Origin: Micromonospora echinofusca
GTDB lineage: Bacteria > Actinomycetota > Actinomycetes > Mycobacteriales > Micromonosporaceae
Length of the DNA: 39,812 nucleotides
Assembly (NCBI RefSeq): GCF_017614955.1
Contig: NZ_WVUH01000014.1
Coordinates: 1-39,812 of the forward strand
Direction of reading: 5' to 3'
In this document: piece by piece, positions 8,244 through 15,161 of the stretch
How positions within the stretch are numbered: position 1 is the stretch's first letter
How the letters are laid out: each line of letters starts with the position of its first letter
Position numbers and translations under genes: made by a program
Notes under the pieces: generated by a model
The model's input: only the letters and a program-made list of their open reading frames with translations
Told to the model about the DNA's origin: nothing
Database searches by the model: none

Positions 8244-8432
8244 ATGGACGAGGCACCCCACGTGGCAGTGAGCGACGCACGCAAAGAGATCGGCAAACTT
8301 GTGGACGCGGCCCACTACGCGGGGCGGCACACGATCCTGGCGAAGAACGACGAACCGCGCGCCGTACTCGTTCCGTACCGGTGGTACATCGAACAGCAAG
8401 ACCGCCAGGTCCAAGGCCCTGCTCGGGCCTAG
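8244..8432 (+). CDS. Phd/YefM-family antitoxin-like protein
   Basis: This small protein of 62 residues (MDEAPHVAVSDARKEIGKLV ... AVLVPYRWYIEQQD) has the Phd/YefM fold signature: an N-terminal strand-helix with VSDARKEIGKLVDAAHYAGR, then HTILAKNDEPRAVLVPYRWY. Such proteins are usually DNA-binding antitoxins, but no RelE/YoeB/Doc toxin follows; the next unit is an IS5 element. It diverges from tnpB with a shared palindromic site, so it more plausibly acts as a repressor of tnpB and itself. ATG 8244 is preferred; ATG 8229 would lie inside the palindromic region. The stop codon TAG overlaps the first two bases of the IS5 left repeat, so the native C-terminus may have been longer. Confidence 0.7.
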   Translation: MDEAPHVAVSDARKEIGKLVDAAHYAGRHTILAKNDEPRAVLVPYRWYIEQQDRQVQGPARA

Positions 8433-8449
8433 GTTCTGTCTTGCGGATC
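8431..8449 (+). repeat. Left inverted repeat of the IS5 element
   Basis: AGGTTCTGTCTTGCGGATC is the exact reverse complement of 9346-9364. Confidence 0.9.
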
Positions 8450-8474
8450 ATGAGTCTCGCTCGTTAGACCCTGC

Positions 8475-9402
8475 ATGGCGCGAGGTGATCTCACGAACCA
8501 CGAGTGGGCTGTGCTGGCACCGTTGTTGCCGGCGCAGCCCGTACGGGGTGGGCGGTGGCGGGACACCGGCAGGTCATCAACGCGATCTGCTGGGTGAAAC
8601 GCACCGGCTCGCTGTGGCGGGACCTGCCCGAGCGGTACGGGTCGTGGAAGACCGCTCACGGGCGGTTCAGCAGGTGGGCGGCGGACGGTACGTGGGCCCG
8701 GTTGAAGGCCCACGTCATCGCCCTGGCCGAACTCGACGACGACATCGACGGGAACGCCCCGGTCGACGCCACCACCGCGCGTGCCCACCAGCACGCCGCC
8801 GGTGCCCGTAAAGGGGGCTGACCCGCGACGAGTCGCGGGCAGCGCAGGCCATCGGCCGCTCCCGGGGTGGTCTCACCACAAAGATCCACACCCTGGCCGA
8901 CGGGCGTGGCCGTTGCATGGCCACCCGGATCACTCCTGGTCAGGCAGTCGACACCCGCCAACTGGTGCCGCTGCTCGAACAGGTCCGCGTGCCCCGTCCC
9001 GGCGGTGTGGGCCGGCCACGAACCAGGCCTGACTCTCTCACCGGCGACAAGGCGTACTCCTCTCGCGCGAACCGGACCGCACTACGAGGCAAGGGCATCA
9101 CCACGGTCATCCCCGAGCCCAACGACCAGATCGCCAACCGGAAGCGGCGAGGACGACGAGGCGGCCGACCACCGACGTTCGACACGGTCGCCTACCGGCG
9201 CCGTAACCAGGTCGAACGCGGCTTCAACCGGCGCAAACACTGGCGAAGGCTCGCCACCAGATACGACAAGTTGGCCGCACACTTTCAGGCCACCCTCGAC
9301 CTGGTCGAAACCCTCGATTGGCTACGCGCCGTCTCCGACCACCAAGATCCGCAAGACAGAACCTGGCGGCCCTCCCAGCACGGGCCTTCACCCCCGCCCT
9401 GA
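8475..9402 (+). pseudogene. IS5-family transposase, two frameshifts
   Basis: The reading starts with MARGDLTNHEWAVLAPLLPA in one frame. It shifts at about 8563, where one base seems missing, to HRQVINAICWVKRTGSLWRD in a second frame. It stops at 8819-8821 and resumes from about 8818 in a third frame with DESRAAQAIGRSRGGLTTKI, then GDKAYSSRANRTALRGKGI, then RRNQVERGFNRRKHWRR and WRRLATRYDKLAAHF. The DDE elements and the C-terminal R-x3-E signature region can be recognised across frames, but no single frame is complete. The last frame runs 38 bases beyond the right inverted repeat before stopping. Confidence 0.85.
9346..9364 (-). repeat. Right inverted repeat of the IS5 element
   Basis: The exact reverse complement of 8431-8449. 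Confidence 0.9.
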
Positions 9403-9921
9403 AGGGCGGAGCACTGGCCCGCAATCCGGTAGCCCGCTGACCATCAGCGTCTGCCAGCAGGCCCGCACATCGCCGAGAAGTACGGTCGCCATGCAAGACT
9501 TGCGCGACCAGGCCGGCGACCACGGCCACTTCTCGGCGAACTCACATCGGTACGACAGCGAGCGCGACGCCTTCTCATCGGCGTGATCGCACGCCGTGCG
9601 GTGCGATAGGTCTGTGGCGCCCGTGCTGACCGAATCCGCGCTCCGCCACGGGATCGAGGTGCTCCGCCCCGCCGGCGCCGACTCGATCAGCTTACTGCGG
9701 CTGCTTGACGTTGCGATGAAGGGTGCGGCTGCGGTCTGGTGGCAGTTTTCGGCGGCAGAGCATCAGGAGAGACGCTCCACCGGAATTCTTTGCCAGGCAC
9801 TGGTGCGCACGGCGTGCCGATACGGAGATGCCGTGCGAGGTCCGCGCGGCACGGGGCCGCAGCCCGGCCGGCTGGGTGCGGCGATGATCTAGATTGACCT
9901 CAGTCGACACGCGGGGGATGC
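9365..9921. other. Gene-poor stretch with a TnpB-end-like hairpin
   Basis: These 557 bases hold no convincing gene; a 98-codon reading frame at 9596-9892 lacks a ribosome site and family features. At 9394-9409 there is CCGCCC-TGAA-GGGCGG followed by AG, closely like the right-end segment of the two TnpB elements (ccctgaaggacggag, ccctaagggacggag). This suggests a remnant end of a related element. A second imperfect hairpin, ATCGCAC/GTGCGAT, lies at 9586-9607. A GGGGGA ribosome site precedes the next gene. Confidence 0.5.
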
Positions 9922-10977
9922 ATGACGGTCTTCGGCTGCAGGAGCTGCGACGCCACCCTGACGGTTCCGGTGTCGAGGGTGGCGCTACCCGTCCACGCGG
10001 ACCAGAAGTACGGAAACAGGCCGGGGTCCCTCGCGCCGGCACTGGAACCCGGCACGTTCGCGGTGAATCCGCTACCCTCCGGTCCGCCATGGCGCCGGTG
10101 GGCCGAACTCGAACCCGGTGAGGCCGAGGCCCTCGGCTGGTACGCGCCGAGGATCCGCATCTCCGCCGGGCCGGTCGGCCAGGTGTTGCTCGCCCCGGGA
10201 GACGTCCGCGGCGCCGTCATCGACCCGGCGCTCGTCAGCGACTCCGCGTGCTGTGGCATCGACGGCGGCGAGCCCAACATGGTCTGCGCCACCTGCGGCA
10301 CGCCGGTGGCCATCCGGATCGACGACTGCGGCCTGCGGCAGGCTGTCTGGCTGGCCCCGCTGACCACCCACGTTATCGGGGACGACCTCGGCCCGCACCC
10401 GGTGCTCGACTGGGCGGACCTGATCGACCATCGGCCCGGTATCCCGCCGTCCGAACCGGGCGGCGGCTGGCACCCGATGTGGGCAGCCGCCGCAGGCGCG
10501 GCGCTGGCACACTTGCTGGCCACCTCGGGCGGCGAACCGATTGTGATCCCGGATCACCAGGTCGCCGACGTCTTCCGGCCCACTCTCGACCGTCTCGCCG
10601 GCCCGGGCAGGACGGGGCCGGAGCGCACCCTGGTTCTGGCCGGGCCCGGCCTTCCGGACGCCGACGGCGACCTCGCCCTCATTCCACAACATCCGCAGAC
10701 CGGCGAACTTTGGCCGGTCGCCCCGCCGGTCAGGCCGGTCCCGCTCGCCTGGGACGCCTGGCGGCACCTCGCGTTCCACCGAGCCCCGAAGCCGGTCGGG
10801 CGGTCGGTCCCGATCCCGCCGGAGGCCCCGCTGGCACTGCTCCCGGGTCCCCGGTTCGAGCCGGACGGCCAGATCTTCCTCAGCGTTCTGGCCCGACTAC
10901 CCGAGGTCGGACAGCCCTGGTTGCGTGCCATCTACGACCGAGGCCGTCCCTACAGCTACACCTTCCACGTCTTCTGA
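9922..10977 (+). CDS. Uncharacterised zinc-ribbon protein
   Basis: This 351-residue protein is of unknown function. It opens with MTVFGCRSCDATLTVPVSRV, a CxxC zinc knuckle. A second cluster at about residues 112-130 (CCGIDGG, then CATCGTPVAIRIDDCG) may complete one or two zinc sites. The rest is Pro/Gly-rich and ends in YSYTFHVF. No catalytic motif, signal peptide or transmembrane span is visible. Similar proteins are widespread in actinomycetes as single hypothetical genes. The ATG at 9922 has GGGGGA seven bases before it. It converges with the NUDIX gene, whose stop lies one base past its own. Confidence 0.7.
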   Translation: MTVFGCRSCDATLTVPVSRVALPVHADQKYGNRPGSLAPALEPGTFAVNPLPSGPPWRRWAELEPGEAEALGWYAPRIRISAGPVGQVLLAPGDVRGAVIDPALVSDSACCGIDGGEPNMVCATCGTPVAIRIDDCGLRQAVWLAPLTTHVIGDDLGPHPVLDWADLIDHRPGIPPSEPGGGWHPMWAAAAGAALAHLLATSGGEPIVIPDHQVADVFRPTLDRLAGPGRTGPERTLVLAGPGLPDADGDLALIPQHPQTGELWPVAPPVRPVPLAWDAWRHLAFHRAPKPVGRSVPIPPEAPLALLPGPRFEPDGQIFLSVLARLPEVGQPWLRAIYDRGRPYSYTFHVF

Positions 10978-10978
10978 C

Positions 10979-11476
10979 TCAATTTCGGCGCAGCGCGGCC
11001 GGTGCGAGCTGCCGAAACTGATCCGAGGATATGAAGCTGCGCAGGACGGGTGCGGCGTTGTGGGCCAGGTCGAGGCTCGGTACTTCGTCTGCGGGTACGA
11101 ACTGCATCGCCCGGCCCTCGTTCGTTGCGATGTCCTCCGCGTTGGCGTTGGTGGCGGTGCAGTACACGTAGGCGGTGAGCCTTCGGTCGGCGGTGATGCC
11201 TGACCAGAAGAGGGTCAGTTCCGTGTCGATGGCGAGGCCGGTTTCTTCGCGCAGTTCCCGTCGTGCGGCGTCCTCTGGTGCCTCGCCGGGGTTGACCAGT
11301 CCACCCGGAATGCCCCAACGGTTCGCGTCGGTGGGCGCATGGCCGTCGCGCAGCTGCAACAGCATGGAGCCGTCTGGACGTACGAGCAGAATTCCTGCCG
11401 CCTGCATGCCTCGATCTTTCCATGTCACACAGTGAAATCCCTGCAAGGTGAGTTCCTTGAGGACCACCATGACCAT
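10979..11476 (-). CDS. NUDIX hydrolase
   Basis: This protein of about 165 residues has a complete Nudix box, GGLVNPGEAPEDAARRELRE followed by ETGL. It therefore has the Gly, Glu, Arg-Glu and Glu-Glu residues that bind metal and cleave a nucleoside-diphosphate linkage. The box follows ILLVRPDGSMLLQLRDG and RWGIPGG, the usual beta-strand lead-in. The substrate cannot be told; house-cleaning of oxidised nucleotides or NDP-sugars are family options. The ATG at 11476 is uncertain because no good ribosome site is seen. An internal ATG (MQAAGILLV) or nearby GTG codons would still keep the whole domain. It is convergent with the zinc-ribbon gene. Confidence 0.85.
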   Translation of the reverse strand: MVMVVLKELTLQGFHCVTWKDRGMQAAGILLVRPDGSMLLQLRDGHAPTDANRWGIPGGLVNPGEAPEDAARRELREETGLAIDTELTLFWSGITADRRLTAYVYCTATNANAEDIATNEGRAMQFVPADEVPSLDLAHNAAPVLRSFISSDQFRQLAPAALRRN

Positions 11477-11711
11477 TGCTTTCACGGATCTTGTAAACGT
11501 CGTGCCGGAGCAAGCGGCCCGCCTCGGCGTCGATTCGGACCGATCGGTAGCGTCGATCGACGCGGCCAGGTTCGACAACCGACCCGCCTGACACAACCGC
11601 GGGAAGCTCGACAGCCGTCCAGACTGGGGCAAGTGGAGAAAGAAGTAGACCAGCGACACCGGGAATCGCGGGATGGCGTGACCACCCCGCGCTTGCACAC
11701 GTTGAGGACAT

Positions 11712-12374
11712 ATGCGCACCACCACGATCGGCGACGTGCGCATCCTGCTGCCTGATCTCGACCCAGACGACCTCGACAGCGTGACCGAACTGGGAAACGG
11801 CCTCACCGAAGCACTCGTCGAAGGCACATCCTGGCATGGTGTACGGCTCGAGGACTTCTGTATGCGCAGCAGCCGGATCATCGGTGGGGACCTCAGCGAG
11901 AGCACATGGGAAGCCGGCAGACTTCACGGCTGCGAGATCACCCGTACCGACTTCTCCGGCGCGCGCCTGACGGGGACCACCATCGACCGGTGCGCGATCA
12001 CCGGCGCCCGGTTCACCGGCACCATACTCACCGACGTACGCCTGAAGGACGTTCTGTTCGACGGCTGCCGCTTCGACTACGCCACCTTCCAGCGCGTCAC
12101 CGCCATCGGCTCGGTCGCCTTCACCGACTGCGCCCTCACCAACGCCACGTGGTCGACCTGCCGGCTTCCTGGCATCGCTCTGCGGTCCTGCGGGCTCGAC
12201 GGCCTGGAGCTGGACTCCTGCCACCTCAACGGCGCCGACCTGCGAAGCAATCGCATCCACGGGCTGAAGACGCCGCTCGACAATCTGCACGGCGTCACCC
12301 TCGCCGACGATCAACTTCCTGACCTCACCCAACTGGCCGTCGACGCCCTGGGCCTCATCGTGCGCCACGACTGA
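11712..12374 (+). CDS. Pentapeptide-repeat protein
   Basis: This 220-residue protein has most of residues 45-190 in degenerate five-residue repeats of the A(D/N)LXX type (for example GGDLSESTWEAGRLHGCEIT, RTDFSGARLTGTTIDRCAIT, LNGADLRSNRIHG). Such repeats fold into a right-handed quadrilateral beta-helix. Some relatives mimic DNA and protect gyrase, but most have unknown partners. No signal peptide is seen. The ATG at 11712 follows GAGGA. A P-loop gene starts 15 bases after its stop behind GGAGGAGG, so the two form an operon. The specific role is unknown. Confidence 0.85.
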   Translation: MRTTTIGDVRILLPDLDPDDLDSVTELGNGLTEALVEGTSWHGVRLEDFCMRSSRIIGGDLSESTWEAGRLHGCEITRTDFSGARLTGTTIDRCAITGARFTGTILTDVRLKDVLFDGCRFDYATFQRVTAIGSVAFTDCALTNATWSTCRLPGIALRSCGLDGLELDSCHLNGADLRSNRIHGLKTPLDNLHGVTLADDQLPDLTQLAVDALGLIVRHD

Positions 12375-12389
12375 CTCGGAGGAGGCATC

Positions 12390-12953
12390 GTGCCCGTTGA
12401 ACCTACTGGCAGCCCGGACACGATCCTGGTGTGTATCCGGGAGAACTCCGGATCGGGCAAGAGCAGCATCTCCCGGGAGCCACGGCGTCGACACGGTCGG
12501 GGCTGCACGCTGGCCGAGCAGGACCATCTGCGCCGCATCCTGCTCCGTGAACGGGACAAGCCCGGCGGCGCGGCCCCCACGCTGATCGCGCAGACCGTCC
12601 GGTCCGCGCTGGACCACGGCTACCACGTCGTCCTGGAAGGCACCATACGCACCGACCGCTACCGGGGCGTGCTGACCGACCTCCACGACAGTCACCGAGG
12701 GCGGCCGCTGTTCTGCTACCTGGACGTGCCGCTGCCCGAGACCCTGCGCCGGCATCTGACCCGTCCGCAGGCCAGCGAGTTCACCGCCGAACACATGAGC
12801 GGCTGGTACGTCGCCCACGACATCCTGGGCTGGCCCGACGAACTCGTTCTGCCGGAGACCACCACGTTCGAGGATGACATCGAGACCATCGCCGCGACCG
12901 CCGGGCTGCCCCAGACCGGACGCGACGACGACCTACTGCCCCTCCTGCCGTAA
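12390..12953 (+). CDS. P-loop kinase/zeta-like ATPase with altered Walker A
   Basis: This 187-residue protein is of the small AAA/zeta-toxin-like P-loop kinase group. It has ILVCIRENSGSGKSSISREP near the start (a Walker A-like loop), then TLAEQDHLRRILLRERD, YHVVLEGTIRTDRYRGVL and a C-terminal WYVAHDILGWPDELVLPETT. Close relatives normally read RGNSGSGKS; here the first loop glycine is Glu (IRENSGSGKS), so the canonical GxxxxGKS is broken at its first position. GK and Ser are kept. ATP binding may be weak or lost. The GTG at 12390 has a strong GGAGGAGG. It is cotranscribed with the pentapeptide-repeat gene. The substrate is unknown. Confidence 0.75.
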   Translation: MPVEPTGSPDTILVCIRENSGSGKSSISREPRRRHGRGCTLAEQDHLRRILLRERDKPGGAAPTLIAQTVRSALDHGYHVVLEGTIRTDRYRGVLTDLHDSHRGRPLFCYLDVPLPETLRRHLTRPQASEFTAEHMSGWYVAHDILGWPDELVLPETTTFEDDIETIAATAGLPQTGRDDDLLPLLP

Positions 12954-12956
12954 ACC

Positions 12957-13009
12957 CGGACGACAACCACCGCCGTCGCGTTATCGGCCTTGCCCTGGCT
13001 CGTCGTCCG
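12957..13009. terminator. Possible bidirectional terminator
   Basis: Between the converging P-loop and UvrD-like genes, CGGACGAC (12957-12964) is matched by its reverse complement GTCGTCCG (13002-13009). The 37-base loop is long and there is no T-tract, so this is weak. Confidence 0.25.
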
Positions 13010-13019
13010 TGCGGGACAG

Positions 13020-15161
13020 TCAGCTTCGCTGCACCACCACCAGTTGGTCACGTGCCCGAGTCGCTGCGACGTAGGTCAACGATCGGCTCCGCAGTTCCGT
13101 GTCCGCCCGCTCGGAGGGATCCAGCATGGCGAGGCGTTCCATCTCGGCCGCCGATGGTTTGCCTGTGGCCAGTACGACCTTGGGGAACTCGGTGCCCTTG
13201 GCGCGGTGCATCGTGAGTACCGGCACCCGGTCTGCCGGGGGGCGGTCACGGTCCACAGCGCGCGCGTCGATGCCGGCGTCGGTGAGGGCGGTGACGACTC
13301 GGTCACGGTGGTATCGGTCGGGGACCAGGACGGCGACGTTCTCCAGCGGGTCTCCCGCGTCGATCCAGGCGCGCACGTGACGGACGATAGTGGCCACTTC
13401 TTCGGCGAGGGTGTCGACGATCTCGATGACGGGTAGCGGGCCGGTGCGGGCCGAGCGGTAGCCGGTGTCTTCCGGCTCGTCCTGCAGGTCGACGTACTGG
13501 CCGCCTGCGAGGATCGTCATGGCGTAGTGCAGGTTCTGCGCCGTGGTCCGGTAGTTCAGGGTCAGCCGTTGGGAGCGGCCGACGATGGCGACGCCGTGTC
13601 GTCCGAGTACGACGCGGGTGCCGTAGATCCGTTGGTGGGAGTCATCGGCGATGAACAGGTCGTCGGGGTGCTCGCCGACGGCGGCCCTGAGCAGGAGCCA
13701 GTGGGTGGGTGATAGGTCCTGTCCTTCGTCGACGAGCACGTGATCGGCGGGGTGGGCGTCGGCTGCTGTCAGATGCGCTGCGGCGACGGCGGCGGCCTCG
13801 GTGAAGTCGAGGCTGCCGTCTGCCCGGCAGCGTGCCCGGTACGCCTCGACGAGTGCCCACACGGCTCGGCGTCTGGCGCGGTCGAGGGCGACGCCTCGCC
13901 CTGGTCGGCGCACCCGCAGGTAGCCGGCCTCGTCGTGCACCTTGTTGGGCAGGACGACGTGGGCGTACTCGGAGGCGAGGAACGTCTCGTTGGCGATTTC
14001 GGGCGGCAGCATGGTGCCTGTCGACTCGACGACTTCCCGCCAGCGAGTCGGTGCGGTGCGGGTCAGGGGTGTCGATCGCTCTTCGCCGAGGACCTCTCGC
14101 ATGGCGGGGGCGAGGCCGCGACCAGCGGTCCGCAGCACTGCGGAGGCGAGCGCGTCCACGCCGGTCACGTAGACGCCTGGTACGCCGAGGTTCTTGGTCT
14201 GGGGTATGCGCGGATCGAGTTGGGTGAGGTTGTCGCCGAGGGCTTCGGCGAGGTTGGTGGTGAAGGTGGTGAGGACGATCCGGGCGTCGGGGTCGCGGCG
14301 GGCCAGTGCGCGGGTCCGGTGGACGAGCACGACGGTCTTGCCGGTGCCGGCTCCGCCGGAGAGCCGGAATGGGCCGCTGTACGAGCGGTCGACGTAGCGG
14401 CGCTGTTCCGGGTGCAGGAAGATGCGCCAGGCGCCGAAGTCGCCGCCCTCGATGACGCGACGTAGTTCTTCCTGGTCGTCGATGAACGCGTACTGCAGCG
14501 CGGCGGCCGGCCGTTTGAGGGACTGCAGCACGTCCGCGTCGTCGTTGCCGGACGAGGACGCCTTTTCCAGTTGCATGCGCTGGACGATCGCGTCGATGCT
14601 GTCCCCTGCTGCCAGGTCGACCAGGATGGTGCCGATCCAGCCCTCGTGGTGTTGCGCGAGGTCGAGGATGGCGTCCTCGTTCGCGGCGGTCAGGGCGTGG
14701 GTGACGACGTCTTCGGGGAGTCCCAGTCGCTCGACGAGGTCGGTGCGTTCGTGGCCGAGCCGGGCGAACAGCGGTTCCACACGCCTCGCGGTCGTCTTGA
14801 CGGCCGCAGGGGCCGGTGCCGGAGTGCGGGCCGGCTGGATCTCTTCGATCTGGGGCAGGCCGTTGATCGGGTTGACCTTCAGGCATACGCGTCGCGCGAT
14901 GGCGATGGCGTCGTCGTGCGGCCAGATGCCGTGGATGACGTAGTGGGTCTCGCCGTCGCCGTCGAGGCGGAACATGACAGCTCGCCAGAACTCATCGACC
15001 CGTCCGGTGCGCACCCGCGGGTCGGCGCTGTGCTGGATGGGTTCGATGTGCAGGCCCGGGGTCGTGTCGTCGACCCCGAGCTTCTGCAGGAAGGTCATCG
15101 CCTTGCCGCGGACCGAGCCGTCGATCTTGCTGGCGAGCTTTCCCATGATGATGGTCGGCAT
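13020..15161 (-). CDS. UvrD/Rep-like SF1 helicase with RelE-like N-terminus
   Basis: This 713-residue protein is the last gene of the drmD-drmMI operon; its ATG overlaps the previous stop (TGATG). SF1A motifs are intact: Walker A SGGAGTGKT (about residue 268), DEGQD motif II (about 475), LTLNYRTT, LTMHRAKGTEFPKVVLA and YVAATRARDQL near the end. The first 100 residues (MPTIIMGKLASKIDGSVRGK ... RVDEFWRAVMFRL ... YVIHGIWPHDDAIAIA) look like a RelE/ParE-type toxin fold fused to the helicase. That is inference from pattern. Family members translocate 3'-5' on single-stranded DNA. Its position suggests it works with the upstream giant helicase in phage DNA processing. Confidence 0.88.
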   Translation of the reverse strand: MPTIIMGKLASKIDGSVRGKAMTFLQKLGVDDTTPGLHIEPIQHSADPRVRTGRVDEFWRAVMFRLDGDGETHYVIHGIWPHDDAIAIARRVCLKVNPINGLPQIEEIQPARTPAPAPAAVKTTARRVEPLFARLGHERTDLVERLGLPEDVVTHALTAANEDAILDLAQHHEGWIGTILVDLAAGDSIDAIVQRMQLEKASSSGNDDADVLQSLKRPAAALQYAFIDDQEELRRVIEGGDFGAWRIFLHPEQRRYVDRSYSGPFRLSGGAGTGKTVVLVHRTRALARRDPDARIVLTTFTTNLAEALGDNLTQLDPRIPQTKNLGVPGVYVTGVDALASAVLRTAGRGLAPAMREVLGEERSTPLTRTAPTRWREVVESTGTMLPPEIANETFLASEYAHVVLPNKVHDEAGYLRVRRPGRGVALDRARRRAVWALVEAYRARCRADGSLDFTEAAAVAAAHLTAADAHPADHVLVDEGQDLSPTHWLLLRAAVGEHPDDLFIADDSHQRIYGTRVVLGRHGVAIVGRSQRLTLNYRTTAQNLHYAMTILAGGQYVDLQDEPEDTGYRSARTGPLPVIEIVDTLAEEVATIVRHVRAWIDAGDPLENVAVLVPDRYHRDRVVTALTDAGIDARAVDRDRPPADRVPVLTMHRAKGTEFPKVVLATGKPSAAEMERLAMLDPSERADTELRSRSLTYVAATRARDQLVVVQRS

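Larger units (their letters stand above)
8431..9364 (+). mobile_element. IS5-family insertion sequence, decayed
   Basis: The element is about 934 bp with perfect 19-bp terminal inverted repeats, AGGTTCTGTCTTGCGGATC at 8431-8449 and its reverse complement at 9346-9364. It encodes an IS5-type DDE transposase broken by two frameshifts. No certain target duplication is visible. It sits directly on the stop codon of the Phd/YefM-like gene. Confidence 0.88.

Noticed and set aside
8244..8432. A complete toxin-antitoxin module
   Set aside because: The antitoxin-like protein has no toxin partner on either side; the following sequence is an IS5 element.
8867..9586. A 239-codon frame over the IS5 element and beyond
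   Set aside because: It is Pro/Ser/Thr-rich shadow sequence; the transposase reads in another frame.
9596..9892. A 98-codon frame after the IS5 element
   Set aside because: No ribosome site, no family resemblance and no partner; treated as non-coding.
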